Of a DNA stretch of 64,000 nucleotides, positions 39,919 through 48,718 are shown piece by piece. This DNA comes from an uncultured Candidatus Puniceispirillum sp. (lineage in GTDB: Bacteria; Pseudomonadota; Alphaproteobacteria; Puniceispirillales; Puniceispirillaceae). The position numbers and the translations under genes are program-made. Each line of letters begins with the position of its first letter. Within the stretch, counting starts at the first letter, position 1. The notes under the pieces were generated by a model. That model had not been told where the DNA came from, did not search any database, and was given only the letters and a program-made list of their open reading frames with translations. The stretch covers positions 1-64,000 of the forward strand of contig CAJJBY010000002.1 in assembly GCA_905182545.1 (NCBI GenBank). Reading direction: 5' to 3'.

Positions 39919-40626
39919 CTAGCCAATTGAGACGATTTTACCGTCACTGATGGTCAGAATTGAATCCATATTCAAGGCCAATTGCTGGTTATGCGTTACC
40001 ACCAATGCCGCCGTGCCGGTTGCCCGCGTAATCGTCGACAAATGATGAAACACGTCCTTTGCCGTATCAGGGTCTAGATTGCCGGTCGGCTCGTCAGCAA
40101 GCAATACCCGCGGCGCATTTGCCACTGATCTGGCAATGGCAACACGTTGCTGCTCACCACCAGATAACAGCCCGGGCCGATGATCGGCGCGCGCTTGCAA
40201 TCCAACCATTGCCAGTAACTGTTCAGCGCGTGTTGCCGCCTCATTCCGATCAAGCCCATTAAGCATTTGCGGAATCATCACATTTTCAAGTGCCGAAAAT
40301 TCCGGCAAAAGACGGTGAAATTGAAACACAAATCCGATATGGCTTCGGCGCAGATTGCCCCGCTTGCCGCGGCCAAGCTTGCCAGCACCGACCCCATCAA
40401 TCAAAACTTCACCTCCATCCGGACGTTCCAAAAGGCCGGCGATATTCAACAGCGTTGATTTTCCCGAACCTGACGGGCCAACAAGCGCTTTCATTTCACC
40501 CGCACGAACCGAAAGGCTGGCATTATTCAGCACATCCAGCTTGATCGTGCCTTGAAGATAGCTTCGCCGAACATCGCGTAATTCCAATAAAGGCGTAGGT
40601 GCTGTCATCTCTAATGGGTTATTCAT
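39919..40626 (-). CDS. lolD: lipoprotein-releasing ABC transporter ATP-binding protein LolD
   Basis: ATPase of the LolCDE complex that extracts lipoproteins from the inner membrane. Walker [11 protein letters not shown]-loop [12 protein letters not shown], signature [14 protein letters not shown] and Walker [13 protein letters not shown] are all present, 235 residues. The ATG at 40626 overlaps the lolC stop (ATGAATAA). An ATG at 40608 is an alternative start. Forms a pair with lolC. Confidence 0.95.
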   Translation of the reverse strand: MNNPLEMTAPTPLLELRDVRRSYLQGTIKLDVLNNASLSVRAGEMKALVGPSGSGKSTLLNIAGLLERPDGGEVLIDGVGAGKLGRGKRGNLRRSHIGFVFQFHRLLPEFSALENVMIPQMLNGLDRNEAATRAEQLLAMVGLQARADHRPGLLSGGEQQRVAIARSVANAPRVLLADEPTGNLDPDTAKDVFHHLSTITRATGTAALVVTHNQQLALNMDSILTISDGKIVSIG

Positions 40627-41875
40627 AGCGCAATGCCTCAGCCGGTGCGATCCGCGATGCCCGCCATGCCGGATATAGGCTGGCAAGGAAAGACAGACCA
40701 AGTGCCATCAGCACCACCATCAATACTTCTTGTGGATCAACCTTGGCTGGTAGGTTCGACAGGAAATAGATTTCAGCAGCAAATAATTCAGCTCCTGACA
40801 GGCTTTCAATAGCCTGTTTAATCGTATCAATATTCCAACAAAACAGAATCCCAACGACGGTTCCGGCAAATGTGCCAACAATGCCAATGCTTGCCCCTGT
40901 CATCAAAAAGATCCGGATAATACTGCCGCCGCTGGCGCCCATTGTGCGCAAAACCGCAATATCGGCATTTTTTGACCGCACGAGCATGATCATTGAGGAA
41001 ATGATGTTAAAGGCCGCAACAAGGATAATCAGCGTCAGAATCAAAAACATCACATTGCGTTCAACCCGAAGCGCATTCAAGAAACTGCGATTTCGGTCGA
41101 TCCAGTCGAAAACCCGCAAATCAGACCCGACAATTTGCGAAACCGATTGACGAAGCGTTGCAATCTGTTCTGGGGCTGAAACATAGATTTCAAGACCGGA
41201 TACGCTTTTTTCATAACCAAGAAAGGCCGCTGACAGATCAAGTGGCATAAACACAAAGCTGGAGTCATATTCATACATGCCAACATGAAACACGCCGACA
41301 ATTTTGAATTTGCGCCTTGTTGGCACCGTGCCAAAAGCCGTGGCCTTGCCCTTGGCGGTTGTTAGCGTCACACTATCACCTGCCTTCACCCCAAGCTTTA
41401 ACGCCATCTCACGGCCAATCAGTACGCCATTTTCATCGCGAAACCGGTTGATATCAGCTTCATCAAGCGAATCCCAAAGCGGTTTACGAACCGCCAAATC
41501 TGACCAACGCACGCCGCGCACCACCGCGCCAATGCTAACCCGGTTCTGGGTTGCCATAACCTGTCCTTCGATTTGCGGTGTAACCGCAATCACATCAGAC
41601 ATATCGGTGATTTTTAGAGCAAGCTGGTCAAAATCAGCAATGCCGCCTGCCTGTTTCGAATAAACGGCAACATGACCATTCAGCCCTAAAATGCGGCCAA
41701 CCAATTCAGCGCGAAACCCGTTCATCACTGACATGACAATAATCAATGTGGCAACGCCAAGCGTGATACCGGCAAGTGAAAACCAGGCAATGACGGAAAT
41801 AAAGCCTTCGGCGCGGCGCGATCGCATATAGCGAAACGCCAGCATCCGTTCAACCGGAGAGAAAAAATACCGCAT
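40619..41875 (-). CDS. lolC: lipoprotein-releasing ABC transporter permease LolC/LolE
   Basis: Permease of the Lol system, 418 residues. One N-terminal membrane helix (FSLAGITLGVATLIIVMSVM) is followed by a large periplasmic domain (about 50-265) and three C-terminal helices starting near FLILTLIILVAAFNIISSMI. It has the family motif RSKNADIAVLRTMGAS and ends [17 protein letters not shown]. Only one permease gene is present, so it may work as a LolC/E homodimer (LolF type), as in other bacteria with a single gene. That is inference. Confidence 0.94.
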   Translation of the reverse strand: MRYFFSPVERMLAFRYMRSRRAEGFISVIAWFSLAGITLGVATLIIVMSVMNGFRAELVGRILGLNGHVAVYSKQAGGIADFDQLALKITDMSDVIAVTPQIEGQVMATQNRVSIGAVVRGVRWSDLAVRKPLWDSLDEADINRFRDENGVLIGREMALKLGVKAGDSVTLTTAKGKATAFGTVPTRRKFKIVGVFHVGMYEYDSSFVFMPLDLSAAFLGYEKSVSGLEIYVSAPEQIATLRQSVSQIVGSDLRVFDWIDRNRSFLNALRVERNVMFLILTLIILVAAFNIISSMIMLVRSKNADIAVLRTMGASGGSIIRIFLMTGASIGIVGTFAGTVVGILFCWNIDTIKQAIESLSGAELFAAEIYFLSNLPAKVDPQEVLMVVLMALGLSFLASLYPAWRASRIAPAEALRYE

Positions 41876-41932
41876 TAAACTGCCCTTTTCGACTTTATTA
41901 GGTTCCTGCCAATTTTAACCTTATAGCTTGGC

Positions 41933-43249
41933 CTAAGATTTGGCACAAACCCTGGTCAAGGCAGCCTCAGGAGAAACTTCGCTGGTTTCACCAGTTTTAC
42001 GCCGCTTCACCTCAACCAGGCCATTACCCATACCGCGAGGCCCAACAACAATCTGCCACGGAATACCAATCAAATCCATGGCCGCAAGCTTTGCCCCCGG
42101 CCGTTCATCACGGTCATCAATCAGCGGATCACATCCTGCCGCGGCAAGCTGGTCATATAATGACTGGCTGGCGGCATCGCAAACCGCATCGCCCGGCTTT
42201 AGATTAACCACGGCAACACCGAATGGCGCAACAGAGTCAGGCCAGATAATGCCTTTATCATCGTGACTTGCCTCGATAATGCCGCCAACAAGGCGCGAAA
42301 CGCCAATGCCGTAAGACCCCATATGAACCGGAACATTTTTGCCATCGGGCCCCAAGACCACCGCGCCCATTGCCGCCGAATATTTGGTGCCGAAATAAAA
42401 GATATGGCCAATTTCAATGCCGCGCATGGTAATTAAATCAGCATCGTCTACCGGACAGGTTGCCGGATCATGCTTTTCATCGGCCCGCGCATAGATTGAT
42501 GTGAATTTATCAACAAAGGGCTGCAAATCGGCGTCATAATCGATTTCGGCAAGCAGATCGGACTTTAACCAGTCTTTGTGAAAATAAACGCCGCTTTCGC
42601 CGGTTTCGGCCAGAATGATGAATTCATGGCTCATATCACCCCCAATTGGGCCAGTGTCGGCCTCCATCGGAATCGCCGTCAGCCCCATCCGCGCAAAGGT
42701 TTTCAGATAGGAAACAAACATTTTGTTATAGGCTGTGCGTGCGCCATCAGCATCAAGATCAAAAGAATAAGCATCTTTCATCAAGAATTCACGGCCACGC
42801 ATAATGCCAAAACGCGGCCGAACCTCATCGCGGAATTTCCACTGGATATGATACAGGTTCAGCGGCAATGCCTTATAGCTTCGGACATGCGACCGGAAAA
42901 TATCAGTGACCTGTTCTTCATTGGTTGGCCCATAGAGCATATCACGATCATGCCGGTCTTTGACGCGAAGCATTTCCGCACCATAATCGTCATAACGCCC
43001 TGATTCCTGCCAGATTTCGGCTGGTTGCAAAGTTGGCATCAAGATTTCCAGTGCGCCGGAACGATCCTGTTCTTCGCGAACAATCATGGCAATCTTGTCA
43101 AGAACGCGCTTGCCAAGTGGCAACCATGAATAGATTCCGGCACTCGATTGCTGAATCATCCCAGCGCGAAGCATCAGGCGATGCGAGGCAATCTGTGCCT
43201 CTTTCGGGGTTTCTTTTAGAACCGGCAAAAAATACTGACTTAAACGCAT
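41933..43249 (-). CDS. proS: proline-tRNA ligase, short alphaproteobacterial type
   Basis: Class II aminoacyl-tRNA synthetase of 438 residues. It lacks the large INS editing domain of E. coli ProS, as expected for alphaproteobacteria. [50 protein letters not shown] and [10 protein letters not shown] form the catalytic core. The anticodon domain holds [25 protein letters not shown] precedes the ATG. Upstream of lolCD in the usual order. Confidence 0.96.
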   Translation of the reverse strand: MRLSQYFLPVLKETPKEAQIASHRLMLRAGMIQQSSAGIYSWLPLGKRVLDKIAMIVREEQDRSGALEILMPTLQPAEIWQESGRYDDYGAEMLRVKDRHDRDMLYGPTNEEQVTDIFRSHVRSYKALPLNLYHIQWKFRDEVRPRFGIMRGREFLMKDAYSFDLDADGARTAYNKMFVSYLKTFARMGLTAIPMEADTGPIGGDMSHEFIILAETGESGVYFHKDWLKSDLLAEIDYDADLQPFVDKFTSIYARADEKHDPATCPVDDADLITMRGIEIGHIFYFGTKYSAAMGAVVLGPDGKNVPVHMGSYGIGVSRLVGGIIEASHDDKGIIWPDSVAPFGVAVVNLKPGDAVCDAASQSLYDQLAAAGCDPLIDDRDERPGAKLAAMDLIGIPWQIVVGPRGMGNGLVEVKRRKTGETSEVSPEAALTRVCAKS

Positions 43250-43350
43250 CGGGTTTCCTTTAATGAAGATGGCACAATCACATTTAACGGTTTGGCCTAA
43301 CCGATATCCTGATTATGACATAGACGGGTCAAGCTAGAATGAGAATATCT

Positions 43351-44412
43351 TTAACACAAGGGCGGCAAGCCGTCTTCGTCAAAAAGCGTATCCAATAAAG
43401 CCTTATCAACAAGCGCAAGGCTGTTTGGCGACCATTTCGGCGCATTATCCCGGTCAACCAGAACCGCACGAACCCCTTCGACATAATCGCCGCGCCGAAT
43501 CATGCGCATAGCAAGATGGTAATCAAGTTTCAGCGCCGCGCCAATATCGGTGATGCCATCGGCCATTTGCAATAAACGCCAAAACAGCTTGATCGAGACA
43601 GGGCAACGCGTGGAAAAGGCCGTTACAACATGGCTAACCAATTTATCATTCGGCCGCATTAGCGCCAGATTTTCGGCGCGTTCCTGCATCTGTTCAGGGG
43701 TCGCATCACCGCCAAAAATACGGTCAACGACCGGCATATGATGATTTAGGGCTGGCACCCCCGGATCCATCTTAAAGTCAGCAATAACTTGATCAATTTC
43801 AGATACGGTGCAATCCAGAAGTGATTGTTTTAATTTTGCTATCTGTTCAGATGCAACCATTGCTGTGGCAAGGCCAAGCATCATGCAATCAGCGCCATGA
43901 ATGATATATCCCGTCATGCCAAGCAATCGGGCAACTGGCAAAGGACAACGGCCAAGAAACAGGCTTGCCCCCACATCAGGAAACAGGCCAATGCTGGTTT
44001 CTGGCATCGCAAAGCGTGTCGTCTCACTCATGATGATATGGCTGCAATGTTCGGCAAGACCAGCGCCGCCACCCATGACAACACCATCGCAAAGGGCGAT
44101 AATCGGCTTGCCAAATTCGGCAATCGCCAGATCAACGAGATACTCACCCCGAAAAAAGGCATCTGCCTCGTCAAAACTGTTGGCGATAATGGTTTCGCGA
44201 GCCTGCCTGATGTCACCACCAGCGCAAAAGGCACGCGGCGCACTGCTGGCAATCACCACATGGCTAATCGCTGGATCATAACCCCAACCAAGCAGAATCT
44301 GCCTTAAATCAGTGACCATCTCGACTGTCAGCGCATTCAACGCCTTTGGACGATCAAGCGTGACAAGACCAGCACCATTAATAACGTCGAAATGAATATG
44401 CGCCTGTGGCAT
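43351..44412 (-). CDS. enoyl-CoA hydratase/isomerase family, probably 3-hydroxyisobutyryl-CoA hydrolase
   Basis: Crotonase fold, 353 residues. PRAFCAGGD and GGGAGLAEHC form the oxyanion hole. MPETSIGLFPDVGASLFLGR and a C-terminal part with DYHLAMRMIRRGDYVEGVRA and VDRDNAPKW are characteristic of HIBYL-CoA hydrolases, which act in valine breakdown, rather than simple hydratases. No other valine-degradation gene is adjacent, so pathway assignment is by family only. Divergent from hemB. Confidence 0.85.
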   Translation of the reverse strand: MPQAHIHFDVINGAGLVTLDRPKALNALTVEMVTDLRQILLGWGYDPAISHVVIASSAPRAFCAGGDIRQARETIIANSFDEADAFFRGEYLVDLAIAEFGKPIIALCDGVVMGGGAGLAEHCSHIIMSETTRFAMPETSIGLFPDVGASLFLGRCPLPVARLLGMTGYIIHGADCMMLGLATAMVASEQIAKLKQSLLDCTVSEIDQVIADFKMDPGVPALNHHMPVVDRIFGGDATPEQMQERAENLALMRPNDKLVSHVVTAFSTRCPVSIKLFWRLLQMADGITDIGAALKLDYHLAMRMIRRGDYVEGVRAVLVDRDNAPKWSPNSLALVDKALLDTLFDEDGLPPLC

Positions 44413-44478
44413 TGCGGAAATCTTCCCAAATCGTTATAAATAGGTGGTTTTTCAGATCAACTACGGATTAGACAGCCC

Positions 44479-45474
44479 ATGAGCCGAGGTCAATACCCTT
44501 CCACAAGGATGCGGCGCAACCGGATGACTGCATTTTCGCGTCGTCTTATTGCCGAAACCCGCCTTGATACCGCTGATCTTATCTGGCCTCTTTTTGTGAT
44601 TGAGGGACAGAACATGGCCGAGCCAATTGATGCCATGCCCGGGGTTTTCCGCTATTCGATTGATCTGCTTTTGCAGCAGGCGGCCAAAGCGGTTGAATTA
44701 ACAATTCCCGCAATCGCCATTTTTCCGTCAATTGATGCGGCATTAAAGGATGAAACCGGGAGCCTTGCCCGCGATGGCGATAATCTTGTTTGCCGTGCGG
44801 TCAGCGCTGTCAAAGCCGCCTTTCCCGATCTTGGCATTATCTGTGATGTTGCGCTTGATCCCTTTACCTCGCATGGCCATGACGGTTTGCTGGTTGGGGA
44901 CGAAATTTTAAATGACGAAACCATTACGGATTTATGTGAACAGGCAGTGCATCAGGCCAATGCCGGATGCGATATCATCGCCCCTTCAGATATGATGGAT
45001 GGCCGCGTTGGCGAAATTCGCGCTGCGCTTGATGCTGCCGGGCATCACAATGTGCAAATCATGGCCTATGCCGCGAAATATGCATCTGGGTTTTATGGGC
45101 CGTTCCGCGATGCGGTGCGGGCTAGTGCCTCGCTTGGCAAGGCTGGCAAATCAACCTATCAAATGGATCCGGCCAATAGCGATGAAGCGATGCATGAAAT
45201 CGCGCTCGACCTTGCTGAAGGCGCTGACATGGTTATTGTCAAGCCTGGGATGCCCTATCTGGATATTCTGGCGCGCGCCAAGGCCGAATTTGGTGTGCCA
45301 TGCATTGCCTATCAGGTGTCCGGCGAATATTCGATGCTATGCGCGTCATTCGAAAAGGGCTGGCTTGATCGTGAACGCACCATTCTTGAAGCCATGATCT
45401 GTTTCAAACGCGCTGGTGCCGATGCTGTTTTAACCTATTTTGCGCCTGAAATTGCGTTGATGATTCGGCGCTGA
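44479..45474 (+). CDS. hemB: delta-aminolevulinic acid dehydratase (porphobilinogen synthase)
   Basis: Condenses two 5-aminolevulinate molecules to porphobilinogen in haem and cobalamin synthesis. 331 residues. Schiff-base lysines are expected at Lys200 (YAAKYASGFYGPFR) and Lys255 (VIVKPGMPYLDI). The metal-site region reads CDVALDPFTSHGHDG, without the three-cysteine zinc cluster, fitting the magnesium-type enzyme of alphaproteobacteria. In that group Irr often controls hemB, but I see no clear AGAA-N3-TTCT site upstream of this copy. Confidence 0.97.
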   Translation: MSRGQYPSTRMRRNRMTAFSRRLIAETRLDTADLIWPLFVIEGQNMAEPIDAMPGVFRYSIDLLLQQAAKAVELTIPAIAIFPSIDAALKDETGSLARDGDNLVCRAVSAVKAAFPDLGIICDVALDPFTSHGHDGLLVGDEILNDETITDLCEQAVHQANAGCDIIAPSDMMDGRVGEIRAALDAAGHHNVQIMAYAAKYASGFYGPFRDAVRASASLGKAGKSTYQMDPANSDEAMHEIALDLAEGADMVIVKPGMPYLDILARAKAEFGVPCIAYQVSGEYSMLCASFEKGWLDRERTILEAMICFKRAGADAVLTYFAPEIALMIRR

Positions 45475-45721
45475 GGGCGCTTGATCCCCCATCAAAAACC
45501 AGTGACGAACCCGACCATGGCAAAACTTACTTATAATTGGTCGTTGTCAGGCCATCACCGCCCAGCCTATCCAGATAGACAACGGCAATCATCCAGTTTT
45601 ACTGGTACAAATATGCAAATGAAGGTCATAATATCGGCAGTGTCAGAAGGTGGCAGTGGTCAATTTCACAATGCGTTGAAATGCATGACGAGATTGGGAT
45701 TGCCATGAGGAGGATTACATT

Positions 45722-46939
45722 ATGGCGATAACAGCCGATCAGATCAGAGACACAGCCGTCCGGCTGGACGGGCAAATCATCCGCACGCCAATGCTTGAAG
45801 CGCCAATGTTGTCGCGCAATTTGGGCTGCGATCTGTTTTTGAAACTGGAATGTTTGCAGCATACATCATCATTCAAGGCGCGTGGCGCGCTGAATGCAAT
45901 GCTTGGCTTAAACGATCAACAACGCCAGCTTGGCGTCATTGCCATGTCGGCAGGCAATCATGCCCAAGCCGTGGCCTATCACGCCGAACATATGGGCATT
46001 CCTGCAACCATTGTCATGCCAGCACAAACCCCCTTTGCCAAAGTGGCGCGCACCCGTGCCTTTGGTGCCAAGGTTGTTCTTGAGGGGCGCAACCTCAATG
46101 AATGCGAAGGCACGGTAAATGCGCTTATTCAGGAACATGGCCTGACCCTGATTCATCCCTATGACAATGAATTGGTGATGATGGGACAAGGCACTGCCGG
46201 TCTGGAAATGCTGATTGACCTGCCCGACCTTGATATTCTTGTTGTGCCAATTGGCGGTGGTGGCCTGATGGGCGGCATTGCCACAATCGCACGCGATATG
46301 CGCCCTAATATTAAAATTTATGGTGTGCAGACCGAACTTTACCCAAGCATGAAACTGGCGGTCGAAGGCAAGGAAATCACCTGTGGTGGTGAAACCTTGG
46401 CCGAAGGCATTGCGGTGAAAAAACCGGGCGGTGTCACGCTTCCTGTTGTTGATGCGTTGGTTGACGAGATTTTACTGGTCAATGAGCGCGAACTTGAATG
46501 GGCTGTTGGTGCCTTGATCGAACAGCAACGTGTCGTGTCTGAAGGTGCCGGTGCTGCGGGCATTGCCGCCATTCATGCAAAGCCGGCAATGTTTGCTGGT
46601 AAAAAGGTTGGCGTGGTGATTTGCGGCGGTAATATTGACCCGCGCCTGCTAGCGTCGATCTTAAATCGCAACATGGCCGTCGATGGCCGAATTGCGCGGT
46701 TGCGTATCGATATTTCCGATGAACCGGGGATGTTGGCGGCGATTTCAACAACGATTGGCAAATGTGGTGGCAATATTGTCGAGATCTATCATCAGCGTCT
46801 TTTCTATGACGTACCGGCCAAGCTGGCCAAGATTGATGCGGTGGTCGAAACGCGCGGGCCAGATCATGTTGACGAAATTATCGCGGCGCTTCGGGCCGCG
46901 CATTTTCAGGTTCGCCAGCTCAACGATAGCGCCAGTTAG
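45722..46939 (+). CDS. ilvA: threonine ammonia-lyase with C-terminal ACT domain
   Basis: PLP enzyme converting threonine to 2-oxobutyrate, the entry to isoleucine synthesis. Lys52 in TSSFKARGALNAM should carry PLP. SAGNHAQAVAYHA and PIGGGGLMGGIATI bind substrate and phosphate. One ACT domain follows from about residue 325 (LRIDISDEPGMLAAISTTIG), the 405-residue TdcB-plus-ACT form. AGGAGG lies 9 bases before the ATG, the best ribosome-binding site in the window. A second lyase without ACT is at 61733. Confidence 0.94.
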   Translation: MAITADQIRDTAVRLDGQIIRTPMLEAPMLSRNLGCDLFLKLECLQHTSSFKARGALNAMLGLNDQQRQLGVIAMSAGNHAQAVAYHAEHMGIPATIVMPAQTPFAKVARTRAFGAKVVLEGRNLNECEGTVNALIQEHGLTLIHPYDNELVMMGQGTAGLEMLIDLPDLDILVVPIGGGGLMGGIATIARDMRPNIKIYGVQTELYPSMKLAVEGKEITCGGETLAEGIAVKKPGGVTLPVVDALVDEILLVNERELEWAVGALIEQQRVVSEGAGAAGIAAIHAKPAMFAGKKVGVVICGGNIDPRLLASILNRNMAVDGRIARLRIDISDEPGMLAAISTTIGKCGGNIVEIYHQRLFYDVPAKLAKIDAVVETRGPDHVDEIIAALRAAHFQVRQLNDSAS

Positions 46940-47006
46940 GAAAAATTACCTGATTTGCATATGATTGACCTTGATTTGGGCTTGGCCTTTTGGGCAATCT
47001 AGATAG

Positions 47007-47747
47007 ATGGATCAAGACAAACGACTTCATCGCAAAATTCCGCTGCCCATGCGCCTTAGCATGCGAAGTGACTGCCCCTATATTGTGGGGCAAACTGAAC
47101 AGCGTATTGCTGTTGATATTTCCCTTGATCCACAGTGCCATGATGGGCTTGCCCGCGCCGGATTCCGCCGTGTTGAAAATTGGGTCTATCGACCAGCCTG
47201 CCCCAATTGCAATGCCTGTTTGCCTTGGCGCGTGAATGTTGCGGCGTTTAAAGCCAGCCGAAATATGACGCGCATTCTCAAGAAAAATAGCGATCTTGCC
47301 CGCAGCATCACAAGACCCGATCCAAGCAACGCGCATTACCGGCTATTCAAAGCCTATGTCACCAGCAGGCATGATGATGGCCAGATGGCGCGGATGGATC
47401 ATGATGATTTTACCAGCATGATTAACAACAGCCCGATCGAGACGGTTCTGGTTAGCCATTATGATGAAAAAGACCGCCTTGTCGGCAGCGTTCTGGCCGA
47501 TTTCCAATCTGATGGGTTGAGCGCCGTTTACAGTTTCTTTGATACCGAACAGGCCGAACGTTCATTGGGAACCTATATAGTTCTTGATCTTCTGGCGATT
47601 GCCAAGGAATTATCACTTGATTGGCTGTATCTTGGCTATTTTGTGAAGGGAAGCCGGAAAATGGCCTATAAAGAACGTTTCAAGCCTGCCGAAATTTTTG
47701 ATGCTGGCATCTGGAAGCCTGCCGATGACGTTATTCGCAACCCATGA
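47007..47747 (+). CDS. bpt: aspartate/glutamate leucyltransferase (Bpt/Ate)
   Basis: Transfers leucine or a related residue from aminoacyl-tRNA to N-terminal Asp or Glu, marking proteins for ClpS-ClpAP degradation. 246 residues. Cys23 in SDCPYIVGQTEQR and the cysteine cluster CPNCNACLPWRV (65-76), then YLGYFVKGSRKMAYKERF, identify the family. The weak region before ATG 47007 suggests low expression. It stands 29 bases before the DUF1445 gene, probably in one transcript. Confidence 0.93.
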   Translation: MDQDKRLHRKIPLPMRLSMRSDCPYIVGQTEQRIAVDISLDPQCHDGLARAGFRRVENWVYRPACPNCNACLPWRVNVAAFKASRNMTRILKKNSDLARSITRPDPSNAHYRLFKAYVTSRHDDGQMARMDHDDFTSMINNSPIETVLVSHYDEKDRLVGSVLADFQSDGLSAVYSFFDTEQAERSLGTYIVLDLLAIAKELSLDWLYLGYFVKGSRKMAYKERFKPAEIFDAGIWKPADDVIRNP

Positions 47748-47776
47748 ATGGTTGCGTCCAACAATAGGAGACCATT

Positions 47777-48595
47777 GTGGCAACATCTTTTGAACAATTG
47801 CGCCAAGACGACCAGTTTGCCGTTCGTGCCAAAATCCGGTCAGGTATCTATTGCGATCATACATCAGGGCTGGCCAATGGCTTTTTGCAGGCAAATCTTG
47901 TTATCCTTGAGCAGTCATATGCGCTTGATTTCATGCGGTTTTGCCAGCGCAATCCAAAGCCCTGCCCGCTTGTTGGCGTTACCGATACCGGATCGCCCTA
48001 TATGCGGACATTAGGCGCCGATATCGATATCAGGTCAGATGTGCCGTCCTATCATATTTATCATCATGGCGTTCTGGATGGCACCGTTAGCGATATTACC
48101 GATTTGTGGAATGACCAGATGGTTGGTTTTGCGCTTGGATGCTCATTTACCTTTGAACATGCCTTGATCCGCGCTGGGATTCCAGTTTGGCATATTGATA
48201 ATGACCAGACGGTACCGATGTTCAAAACCAACATCAAAACCATTGAGTCCGGTCCGTTTTCAGGGCCAATGGTGGTCAGCATGCGCGCTATCCCAATTGA
48301 CAAGCTGGATATGGTTCGCGCAATTTCGGCCAATTTTCCAATGGCTCATGGCGCACCGGTTCATTGGGGTGATCCTGCCGATATTGGCATTGCCGATCTT
48401 AACGCGCCCGATTGGGGCGACGCATCGCCGGTTCATGACGGCGAAATTGCGGTTTTCTGGGCTTGTGGCGTGACACCGCAAGCGGCAATTCTTCATGCAA
48501 AACCGTCAATGTCCATAACGCATAAGCCGGGTCAGATGCTGATTACGGATGTTGCTGAAAACGCCGAAATTCCGATTATAAATCCAGCAGATTAA
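47777..48595 (+). CDS. DUF1445 family putative hydro-lyase (D-glutamate cyclase-like)
   Basis: 272 residues of the YcsI-like DUF1445 family. RSGIYCDHTSGLANGFLQAN, DFMRFCQRNPKPCPL, GVTDTGSPYMRTLG and HPTPGHM-type C-terminal chemistry (ITHKPGQMLITD) match. A mammalian member is D-glutamate cyclase, making 5-oxo-D-proline. Bacterial members are only called putative hydro-lyases. The start is a GTG at 47777 with GGAG 6 bases before it. Convergent with parC, separated by a strong hairpin. A link to the 5-oxoprolinase at 7133 is speculation. Confidence 0.88.
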   Translation: MATSFEQLRQDDQFAVRAKIRSGIYCDHTSGLANGFLQANLVILEQSYALDFMRFCQRNPKPCPLVGVTDTGSPYMRTLGADIDIRSDVPSYHIYHHGVLDGTVSDITDLWNDQMVGFALGCSFTFEHALIRAGIPVWHIDNDQTVPMFKTNIKTIESGPFSGPMVVSMRAIPIDKLDMVRAISANFPMAHGAPVHWGDPADIGIADLNAPDWGDASPVHDGEIAVFWACGVTPQAAILHAKPSMSITHKPGQMLITDVAENAEIPIINPAD

Positions 48596-48630
48596 TCACC
48601 AAAGACATTGGCATGGCCTGTCTTTGGTGA
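48596..48630. terminator. 12-bp hairpin between convergent genes
   Basis: TCACCAAAGACA (48596-48607) pairs perfectly with TGTCTTTGGTGA (48619-48630) around an 11-base loop, immediately after the DUF1445 stop codon. The T tract is weak (AGTTTT), so it may be a terminator or an mRNA 3' stabiliser serving either transcript. Confidence 0.7.
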
Positions 48631-48654
48631 AGTTTTGGCGTCTATTTTCCGGCC

Positions 48655-48718
48655 ATTAGCTGAATTTAGCCTTGGGAAAGTCTAGCCTTAGGTAAATCTG
48701 GCTTTAGGTGAATTTAGC
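48655..48718. repeat. four degenerate 16-bp tandem repeats spanning the parC stop
   Basis: On the minus strand four consecutive 16-mers read GCTAAATTCACCTAAA, GCCAGATTTACCTAAG, GCTAGACTTTCCCAAG and GCTAAATTCAGCTAAT (48718 down to 48655). The parC stop TAA is inside the first unit and the rest are untranslated. Confidence 0.85.

Noticed and set aside
46920-47336. 138-codon open frame antisense to bpt
   Set aside because: A shadow of bpt; the conserved Cys motifs are on the plus strand.
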